Source: Panicum virgatum (Eukaryota > Streptophyta > Magnoliopsida > Poales > Poaceae). Taken from it: a stretch of 64,000 nucleotides of DNA. The notes under the pieces are model-generated. The model ran no database searches. It worked only from the letters and a program-made list of their open reading frames with translations, and had not been told where the DNA came from. Positions 54,851 through 64,000 of the stretch are shown one piece after another. The translations under genes and the position numbers were made by a program. The DNA lies in assembly GCF_016808335.1 (NCBI RefSeq), contig NC_053153.1, positions 17,743,033 to 17,807,032 of the forward strand, written 5' to 3'. Position 1 is the first letter of the stretch. Every line of letters starts with the position of its first letter.

Positions 54851-55244
54851 ATAAGTACTATGCATCAAGATACTAGTACTATGTAAATATAGTCAAGCAA
54901 AGGTATTAATATTTAATAAAAATGATTAATGGGAGATGACAGGTAATTTTTTTTTTAAAATGACTGGAGAGTGATTTTGTTTCAGTTTTGGGCCTTCCGA
55001 GCCGTTCGACGCGGCGACCTCGCTTCTCACTTTCTCAGTGCAATGCAGATCGGCCCAATAAGGCCTGCTTACATGGGCCTTGACAAAAAAAGCAGGCCCA
55101 GTAGCTTACAGAAAGGCCTGCCTTGCACCTCCTGCTTCTGCTGCGCCGCTCCCTGGGGATTAGACGGAGTCGTATCGCAAACTCCCATAAACCCTAGCGG
55201 CCGTCGTCCCCACTCCCCTTCCCTCCCGCCCCGGGCTCCCGGCC
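54851..55244 (+). promoter_or_regulatory. NOP14 promoter: site-II-like motifs and telo-box
   Basis: Four TGGGCC/GGCCCA motifs (54989-54994, 55052-55057, 55074-55079 and 55095-55100) and an AAACCCTA telo-box (55189-55196) lie within 260 bp of the ATG at 55245. This pair of elements is well known in plant promoters of ribosomal protein and ribosome-biogenesis genes, where TCP factors bind site II. No clear TATA box is seen. Confidence 0.7.
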
Positions 55245-58200
55245 ATGGCGAAGACGAAGCCCATGGCGGCGGCGGCGGGCGAGAAGAAGAAGAGCAAAGG
55301 GAAGAAGAAGGGCAAGAACGGCCCCGCCAAGGTGGCCATGAAGGCGCGCGCGGCGGCGGCGGAGGAGCGGAGCAACCCGTTCGAGGCCATCTGGTCGCGC
55401 CGCAAGTTCGACGTGCTCGGCAAGAAGCGCAAGGGCGAGGAGCGGCGCGTATCGCGGGCCCGCTCGGAGGCCATCCGCAAGGTAAGCAGCAGCTGGGCTT
55501 CGGCTCACCAGCGCCTCCGTCGCTCGATTTGGTGCCTGATTTGGCATCGCCTCGCCGCAGAGGGAGAACACGCTGCTCAAGGAGTTCGAGGAGAGCGCCA
55601 AGTCTTCCGTGTTCCACGACCGGCGTATCGGCGAGAGGGACGACACGCTGCCCGAGTTCGACAAGGCCATCCTCCGCCAGCAGCGCGAGCGATTGGTATG
55701 TTGCGCCAACAGATGGTGCATTTACACTCCTTTTGAAGCCACCACCGCATTTTTAACATTTCTCTAGACATTGGCTTGCTTTGACTTGAAGAGTACAAGT
55801 ATAAACTAGAATACTAGATGCTAAGTTGTGCCATTGTTTCACAACCTTCCTATTTTCTGTTGAATTCTAGGCGAAGTTGAAACGCGAAAGTAAATACAAT
55901 CTACCTGATGAGGATGAAGACGAAATCAATGTTCATAACCTGCTCTCGGAAAAGGACGATTTTGATGAAGAGGTGCCTTTTGATGATGCGAGTGATGAGG
56001 AAGGTACGCTTGTGCTTGTCTTGTATCCTGTATTGGAGTACAATCCACCTCAGTTTATTCTGCCGTTTTACCCTGTACAGTCCACAATATTTGTTATTGT
56101 TTTTTTATATCTGCATTATATCATTATATGTGGTATGGACATAAGTTTTCTGTTTTTTATCTCACGAGTTTGTGCATAGAACTATAGAAGCATTAGTGGG
56201 AACTGGTTGTTAGGCTGCAATAGGATCATCGTTTTCACCAGTTCTCCACACTCATATATTGGTTCATTTTTGTTGATACTGAATACTGAAAGTAAAACAA
56301 AAATTCCTTTTGATGTAGATGCATAAATTTGGCATGAGTACGCATGACAGTTTGATATTTGAATGTCCTGAAGTTACCTATTAGCCTTGCGTTAAACATC
56401 TGCTGAATTTAGTTCTGATATTTTGAGTTTGTAACCTGAAGGATCACTTGACAAAATGTTTCTGATGTCATATTATGGCATTAAAAGGTTCCCACCAATA
56501 TCAGTTGATGTTATTGTTTCTATCTTGTTCATTGCGCTTTCAAACTTTTTTTTTTTGATAATTTCAGATAAAATGGTTCTCTCAAAGAAGCGGCTATCTC
56601 TCCAAGGTGGTGACCGCCCTTCAGAGACTGATCTGCCACAGGAAACACATGTAAGTTTCATAGCTACAGTTAGAAATTCAGATGTAAACTCAACTATCCA
56701 ACCCATATGCTGTGGCCTGATTCTAGTTACTTTGTGTTGGCAGGGGCATAAGAGCAAGAAGGAAGTTATGATGGAGATTATTTCAAAGAGTAAATTTTAT
56801 AAGGTGGAATATACATGTCACTTAGTTATTGTCATCGAATATATTATATTTATTTTAGGATCAGTGTCTCCCTATGTGGTTGATGCCTTTTTGCTCTGAT
56901 ACTGTTACCTAGAACATCTTTCCCTTTAGTATAACCTATGGATCCATTCTATGTTTGCCCTTCTGGCTTCTGCTGACATCGCTCCTCTTGTCACTGTGAA
57001 GTGTCAAAATTGAAACAACTAGATATTTGGTTTGTACTTACTATATATTGATTGATGGTTTAATTGAATGTGTTTTAACAATTGGTACCTTTTCTTTTCA
57101 CAATGCACATACCTTTTTCTGAGGTATATGCCAACTTTTATGACTTCTTCCCCTAGAGACATACCAAAGAAACTCGAATCTAACTTTTGCATGTCTTGCC
57201 TTCCCTGACAATGTTTATCATGCACGGACCAAGGCTTCCACTTATGAACTATGCTAATACATACTTGTTTTAATGAATTATGCTACATTTCTGCTGCCTT
57301 ATGTTAAACCATAGTTCGTGCAGTCCTTGGGTGCTTAGATTACACGATTTCACCTACAATTCTTAGTGGTGCCTCACATTTAGAGCATGGCTTAAACACT
57401 ATTTGCTTTATTGATGCAGGCCCAAAAAGCCAAGGAGAGGGAAGAGGATGAGCATCTGGTAGATAAGTTAGACAGCGACTTTGCATCATTGGCCCAGACA
57501 CAGGCGCTATTGTCCTTGACAGAGTCAACTAAGGTCAAGGCGAATAAAAGTGATTCAAGTGCTGGCTTGACAGGGAAGGAGATATTTACAAAGGTAGTTG
57601 TTCTTTGCACGATTGCATGACTCAAAATGTTCTGGCAGTCTGGTAGTATGGGTGGAACGGTAGACTGACAGGATAAATGAGTCATCAGTCATTTTTCTTC
57701 AAGTGATTGTCTTGTGATGCATGTAAGATCTAGATGCGTAACTTGAGTGGTTTCACAGGATGTCTTATTTTCACTTGGCTATTCCACCCTTTTCCCAGAT
57801 TCTGGTTGTTTTCATGGACAATCTGCATGTTTTACATTGTGGAGTTGGTATTCTTTGAGTTTGTTGTACTGAAGTTGTGTATATTTTGTTATTTTATTAC
57901 ATGACAGGCAAAGTCGGACACATATGAAAAAATGGTGAAAGAAATGGTGATGGATCAACGTGCTCGTCCATCAGACAGGACTAAAACCCCTGAGGAAATT
58001 GCACAAGAAGAGAAAGAACGTCTTGAGAAGTTGGAGGTTTGCTCAATAGTACTTTACTACTTTTACAATGAATTCAGCCATTGTTGAGCTTGAATTTTCT
58101 TATACGTATGTAAGATTGGGTTAAGTTTCTTATCTGAATTTGTTCTAGTGCGAGTATATTTTGCTGATCCAAAAGTCTATATGGTTATGTTTATGCTTGT

Positions 58201-60843
58201 AATGCTACTACATGTCTGGTCTCTTTGTTTGTGGAGCAATGAAGTACTCCTGGTATTGAAATTGCTCTTGATGCTGGTCTCCATTGTAGGAAGAGCGCCA
58301 AAAAAGAATGCTTGGAACTGCTGATTCATCTGATGAGGATGATGACAATGAGGATGATAACCACATGAAGCTGGATAACTCAAAACCTATATCTGGTGAT
58401 GATCTTGGCGATTCCTTCACTGATGATTCAATAAGAAAGAAAAAGGGTTGGGTTGATGAAATCTATGAAAAGGAGGGTAGAAAGATTGGTGATGATGCAG
58501 CAGCATCCGATGATGAAGAAAGTGATGACGAACATGCCGATGATGATGAGTCTGATGATGATGACGATGATGCTGATGCAGAGGATGATTCAAATGACTT
58601 CGGTAATATGTCTGCTAGAGATTGGGAGCAAAGTGATGATGATGAAGTTGATGCAGGGGACGATGAAATGGAGGATGTTCATGAGAAGGAACAAGAGATC
58701 AGTGGTAAAGTGACGAAAAGAGATGCACAAATTTTGAAAAAAGAATCTAATGTGAAAATGCAAGTCAAGGATGGCAGTGTTCCTTTTGTTATCGATGCAC
58801 CAAATAACCTGAAAGATCTATCCTCCTTGCTCGATTGTCGTTCTGAAACTGAAATAATTGAGATTATTAGTCGAATACGCACATGCAATTCAATAAGGCT
58901 TGCAGCTGAAAACCGAAGGAAAATGCAAGTATGTGATAGCCTTGCGCTTGATAGCTGAAGTACTTGTGTTTCCCACTTCAGATCAGACCTTATAGTTTCA
59001 ATGCTCGTTCTCTAATGTTCACATTCCTTTGGCAGGTTTTCTATGGTGTTCTCTTGCAGTACTTCGCAGTTTTAGCTACTCAGAGTCCAGTGAAGTTCAA
59101 AATAATCGACACACTTGTTAAGCCTTTAATTGAGATGAGCGGAGAGACTCCATATTTTGCTGCTATCTGTGCAAGAGAGCGACTTATTCATACACGCACT
59201 CGTCTATGTGAAGATATTAAGGTTCCAGGTTCGTGAGATGAGACTTGCATGGTTTATGGGAAATTGATTCTGTTCCCACTAATGCAGTATCTTACCATAT
59301 TGAATCCTTTAAATCTTACAGGAAAGAGCAGCTGGCCAAATCTGAAGACGTTACTTCTCCTGAGATTATGGTCTCTAACTTTCCCCTCCTCTGACTTCCG
59401 CCATGTTGTAGCAACTCCAATGCTTCTACTTATGTGCGAATATCTGATGCGATGCCCTATTCAATCTGGTCGAGATGTTGCTGTCGGTTCTTTCTTGTGT
59501 TCCATGGTGCTTATGGTATGCTCTTAAGCTTGTTTTTTTTTCCACCTGAAATGCTAGAGATTGTATGTTGAAGAGTCATTCAAGATATTTTACCCAATTG
59601 AATGGATATTTATATTTAGAACATTGAAGCTGTAGCTGAATCTCTGTTTCATATTCCAAGGAGGATCATAAACTTATCCAGAAGTGATTAATCACTTCTC
59701 AATGCCTCTTTATTGTATTAACATATGTATGGCCAAGTTTTTCCATACCTTTTTTTACAATAGTGTATAATCATTTTCTCTGCAAATTTGACATCTGTAG
59801 GCTACTAAAGAATCAAAGAAGTTCTGCCCTGAAGCTATTGCTTTTCTGCAATCTCTTTTGGTAACATCTCTTAAAGGAAAAGTAGGAACTCATCTGCAGA
59901 ATCAGGTGAATTCTAATTCAGGTGTGGAGCATAGTTTCTGATAGTTCATTGTTCATTGATATTAAGGCAAATATCCTCTTGATTGTAGATTAATGATCAA
60001 TTTATGGAGCTCAAGACACTGAAACCATGGCTCAATATCCGTGAGCAAGTGCATGAGGTGAATCCAGTGAATGTACTAGAAATCATGGGCATGGATCCTG
60101 ATGCCCCTTATTTTTCATCGGATGATTTTAAGTAAGCATGTGTCTGTTCATTACTGGATACTGAATATTGTTTGTTCTTGTTATCTCACAGTTCATTTTC
60201 TGGCAGGGCTGGTGTACTCTTATCTGTGGCCGAGTGTTTAAGAGGCTTTGTTATTATACATGAAGAACTAAGCTCTTTCCCAGAAATCTTCCTTCCAATA
60301 TCCTCTCTGCTGCAAGAAATTTTGGATAAATCTGAAGTGCCTGGCCTGTTACGAGACATTTTCCTTGAAGTCATTGACTTGATTAAAAAGAGAAGTGATG
60401 AGCACCATGCTTCAAGAGAGCCGCTCCGAATGCGGAAGAAGAAGCCTGAACCAATCAAGCAGTTGAATCCAAAATTCGAAGAGAAGTATGTATTTGTTGG
60501 TTCCTGTGTTGTCAGTATCAGTATATGACATTCTCTCACCTGTTTTTACCAATTTATTTCTATTTTCTGCAGTTACATAAAGGGTCTCGATTATGATCCT
60601 GATCGAGAAAGGGCACAAATGAAGAAGCTGAAGAAACGTCTCAAGAGTGAGAAGTCAGGGGCAATGCGTGAGCTGCGCAAAGATAATTACTTCCTATCTG
60701 CTGTGAAGGAGAAAGAGAGGATTAAGCAAGAGCAAGAGAGAGCTGAGAAGTATGGAAAAGCCATGGCATTCCTTCAAGAACAGGAAAGTGCTTTCAAATC
60801 TGGACAGCTAGGGAAAGGAAAGGGCAGAAAAAGGAGGCGGTGA
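55245..60843 (+). CDS. NOP14: NOP14, nucleolar protein of the small-subunit processome
   Basis: Fourteen exons: 55245-55481, 55561-55695, 55871-56003, 56568-56650, 56744-56803, 57420-57593, 57908-58036, 58290-58928, 59036-59228, 59322-59515, 59801-59905, 59989-60131, 60207-60485, 60573-60843. All have GT-AG borders and compatible phases, giving 924 aa, normal for the family. The N-terminus is lysine-rich (KKKSKGKKKGKNG) with NPFEAIWSRRKFDVLGKK, the NOP14 signature. Acidic tracts (DSSDEDDDNEDD and a long Asp/Glu run at residues 385-420) follow. The conserved helical core includes TPYFAAICARERL and AVGSFLCSMVLM, then VNPVNVLEIMGMDPDAPYFS. The basic tail is GKGRKRRR. NOP14 acts in the nucleolus in 18S rRNA processing and 40S assembly. 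No lesion was seen. Confidence 0.95.
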
Positions 60844-62687
60844 TACATTCTTCATGTTCAGCAGTTTGGCCGGTGTAAATATACGGGTAATGCTGCCCTT
60901 GCAACTCAGTTTGTGCATCCTCCTGCTGTACTGGAGGCAGCGTGAGCTGCTTTGTCTAACTTGAAGCTGGTCGAGACACCGAACAGATGTCGTATGGAGC
61001 TTTGCCTGAAGAGTGACCACATAGCTATATCAGCAAGGCCTTGAGCACTTCACAAGGTCTCGTTGATTGATTGTTTACCATACTTGGCAAAGGCTTTACT
61101 TCTCTTGTACTCCAGAGCGCTACTTACTAGTTGCCCTGCTCTGGTATACTCGTGCGGTAGTAATTTTCCTTAGCACAGCGAAGAGTTTTTGTTATTTTTC
61201 GGTTTTCTTGTACTGTAACATGTCAGCTGTATGGGTATGGCAATTTTGACACTGAACACAGTTTTGTATTCGTCATTTCCCCCAAATTTTCAGCAAATGA
61301 TTCTTCATCTGAAATTGAACTTCTCTATCTGTTATAACACTCGCATCACGCATGGTTTGTCTTCTGTATCTAAGGATTCCATGGAATTGTGTTGGTGCTT
61401 TGAATATGCACTAGTGCATTGATTACCAGTACATGAGGAGAGCGACAAGGTAACAGTCTAGACCGCTTGGCTATTGACAGTCCCATCTGCCTAACTGCTT
61501 ACAAGACAAGCCACTTCGCCATTGTCGAGACCATTCCACTGGAACTCTGGTGAGGTTGGCGTGCTTCTAATCGTCATTCGCACAGGTTTTCTCGGCGCAA
61601 AGCATGCAGGAGAAAGCTGCTTTCCTGTTCTGCAACTTCGTGCTGCTGAAAGGCTCCACTTTCTGACCTCGATGTGCATTATTAGTGCGCAGCCGCCTTT
61701 GTGGATCAGATGTCACCAATCAAAAGCGGAAGTGTGCGCTATCAGTCAATCATCGCAGGGGCCAAAAGCAGCACTATTGAGATGGGCCGAGGGAGTAGCA
61801 TAGTAGTCATTACAGAGGCCCCAGACTGTGACAAACATTCTCAGCTGACCCTTCAGCTGCCTGTTTCTAGATCCTCATTTCAGCTACCCGTTTTGGCCCT
61901 CCACTCAACTTTCAGGCACAGGCACAGGCACAGGCCAGGCCACCACATCTCTAGGCAATGTGAGCCGTGAGCAGGATGCGACGTCACCGCCTCGTCATCG
62001 ATCAATTTGAATACCGGAGATTTTGTGATGGATGACATGGTCACAGATGAGCCACATAAGCTTGATCTGGTCTTGAAGTCTTGATACAGTTTCGTCTGCA
62101 GCAGGGTAGGCCTGTAGGCCATCAGCACCGACTTGATGCAATGCGTCCCCATCGCCAAAGCTTCAGACAAGGGGATAACCGCATGCGTTTTGACTAATGA
62201 CTACTGACCTGCATCTAGCCTCCAACCACAGAATGTGAGGCGGCCATTGCTGTCATGCAGATTCCAGTGGCCAAGGACCGCTGCAATAATTCGGAAGCAA
62301 AGCGAGCCGATTCGGCCTCTCATTCCGTGGAAGATATAAAGAGATTGCCTCATGCTCTTTTCGCATTAAAATATTTGGAAAAAGGCACTGGCTTTCTGAG
62401 GTGGTAACCATCTGGGATTCAATCATATTCTGTACTGTACAGCTTATATTTACATCCTTTATCTACATTCTAAATGTATGTACAACACGAGGATGGCGAA
62501 ACTGACTATATTTACAGAGAACCATGATATATGAATGAACATCCCCATATGCTATCTAGACCCCAATATATCCTGCACTACTAGAGCTGATGAGAGAACG
62601 CTTGTTCTTTCTGATCCCCCGGTTTTCCTGAACTTTGCTTCATGGCTAATGAATTTACATGGTGGTTTTCAGGACGCGGCGATATGA
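60844..62687. other. NOP14 3' region and intergenic spacer
   Basis: 60844-61260 is the probable 3' untranslated region of NOP14. The rest has no recognised gene or transposon ends; a short GGCACA run (61914-61936) is a minor tandem repeat. The last few hundred bases before 62688 are the probable 3' untranslated region of the minus-strand ACR gene. Confidence 0.5.
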
Positions 62688-64000
62688 TCAGCGCATGAAC
62701 AAACCAAAGCTGTAGAGAGACCTCGGCCGGAACAAGTTGGCGAAGAGGAACCATGTGGGGGACTCGTTCTTCTGTGGCTCCGGTGGCTCAGGCTGGCCTT
62801 TCACCTGGAGGTTCTGCCCGATGGCTTGCCTGATGGAGTCTATTGTCTTCTGATCGACCGCCTCGCCTGCAGAACCGCGGACGTAGAACGCGTTGACAGC
62901 CATCCTGCCTCTTGTGGTCACCTCTGCTCTAGTAACAGTCAGGCTGTTCTCACGGAAGATGCGGGTGACCTCAGATAGCAGGCCGACCTTGTCAGTAGTA
63001 CACAGCTCAAGCTTGACACCCTAGGACAACCAAAATGAGGGTAAAAAAAGGTAACTTTCAGTTTCAAGATGCACGACTAGTGGTTTTGCATATTTGGTAA
63101 TGTAGTTTCAGACAAGTGAATGGCATTGTTACCTCGGATACCCTCCGTTCAATAGCTGCTTCAAGGCACTGGATGACTCGCAATCTCTCAGTTTCAGTGT
63201 TCATCGGTGATCCATTCACATGCCTTACATAGAATTCCTTCATAAGGGAAGCATCAGTATAAATGAGTGTGTTTTCTTGAACCAAAAAAATTGATGAATA
63301 AGAATAATGTCAATGACTAGTGAGAGATATCCGGGTCACTTTATTCACCTGGTAAGCTTGATTATCCTTGGCATCAATGTTTGCATGGAAAACAACATAT
63401 TGCAGGTCTGTCAGAGTGCAAACCGTGTCAAACAGAAGCTTGGACCTGTCCTTACACCGGATGGTCACCACCGAGTAGTCCTTGTCGTTCCAGTTCCTCA
63501 CGGTGACATTAGGCCTCTGAGACTGCTCTGGAGCCTGCCGCTGGAGCTGCTCATAGTCGCCGTCGTCAAGCATCATCTGGTGCAGCCTCCTCTCGGTGTG
63601 CGTGGTGGCAGTCCCGGATGACACCGCCATGGCGGCTCCCCTGGAGAGGTCGCCTCCCCGGAGCAGGTATGAAAGCCTCTCCCTGATCCTCTCCAGCCTC
63701 TCGGCATCTGTGACAGCCAGCCCGGTGTCCTCGTCAGTGACCCGCATCACGGCTGCAGCTCTGGTCTTGTGAGTCCAGATCTCGGCGCTGACCACATTGC
63801 ACTTGAGGCTGGCAAGCACCGCGCTGACTTCTGAGAGAAGGCCTGGCCGGTCCGTCCCCATCAACTCAATGACATTGTGGTCAGCTGCGGCAGCAACGCC
63901 TACTGATCTCCGTCTTGAAGGTATGTATCTTGAATCGGCGCCCAAGGACTATGAATGTTCCAACAATACGTGTTACTAACTGCAGGAATAGACTACAAAG
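62688..64000 (-). CDS. ACT-domain-repeat (ACR) protein, 3' exons only
   Basis: Three minus-strand exons: 63948-63349, 63237-63133 and 63020-62688, all phase 0 with GT-AG borders, stop at 62690-62688. Three ACT domains are visible: [40 protein letters not shown]; and [20 protein letters not shown]. Plant ACR proteins have four ACT domains, so the N-terminal one lies beyond the right edge. The linker [19 protein letters not shown] and the C-terminus [10 protein letters not shown] are typical. ACT domains bind amino acids; ACR proteins are thought to be amino-acid sensors, possibly regulatory. The member number cannot be fixed from this part. Confidence 0.9.

Noticed and set aside
61880..62170. 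Minus-strand frame downstream of the ACR gene
   Set aside because: No domain, no promoter, and repeated GGCACA bases; probably non-coding spacer.

Overview
This is a window of a grass (Poaceae) nuclear genome. The signs are GC-rich first exons, GT-AG introns, Stowaway MITEs with CTCCCTCCGT ends, CACTA, hAT and Mutator elements, and Ty1/copia and Ty3/gypsy retrotransposons with plant-type primer sites. A panicoid grass is plausible, but the sequence alone does not name a species.

Four host genes are recognisable, all in the right half, plus one small hypothetical gene at 10.8 kb. (1) A universal-stress-protein-like gene on + (35395-37220) has a fresh hAT insertion 13 codons before its original stop. 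(2) A MATH-BTB gene on + (38312-51265) is split by an 11.8-kb copia element that carries a second copia element in its 3' LTR; a separate frameshift lies in the BTB domain. (3) NOP14, a 14-exon ribosome-biogenesis gene on + (55245-60843), is intact: all exon phases agree and give 924 aa. (4) The 3' part of an ACT-domain-repeat (ACR) gene on - (62688 to beyond the right edge).

The left half is nested transposons. A decayed Tat-type gypsy lies on - (about 820-8242). A hAT-like element sits at 9543-10528 and Stowaway MITEs at 11602-11836 and 13205-13440. Fragments of other gypsy elements occupy 13541-14840. A Mutator-like element with 288-bp inverted ends lies at 16144-17686. A 14.8-kb CACTA element (19617-34401) carries a tnp2 transposase gene and a second gene (plant transposase_24 plus Ulp1-like C48 protease). 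That second gene is interrupted by a 592-bp hAT (26265-26856) and a 3.4-kb long solo LTR (28247-31661). Downstream of the MATH-BTB gene lies a miniature-LTR (TRIM/SMART-like) tandem array, itself split by a 2.7-kb solo LTR (51987-54725).

The most notable points are: exact target-site duplications that let the insertion order be read directly; a TE-derived C-terminus predicted for the stress-protein gene; a 60-bp perfect palindrome and duplicated CCGGT-repeat arrays before both CACTA promoters; a tRNA-like pol III box pair inside the CACTA; a 120-bp hairpin-bearing tandem repeat in the gypsy; a C-to-T bias among nonsense codons in several elements; and a telo-box plus site-II promoter at NOP14. 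No system that is clearly new to biology was proven. The CACTA dual-array layout is the best candidate for something undescribed.
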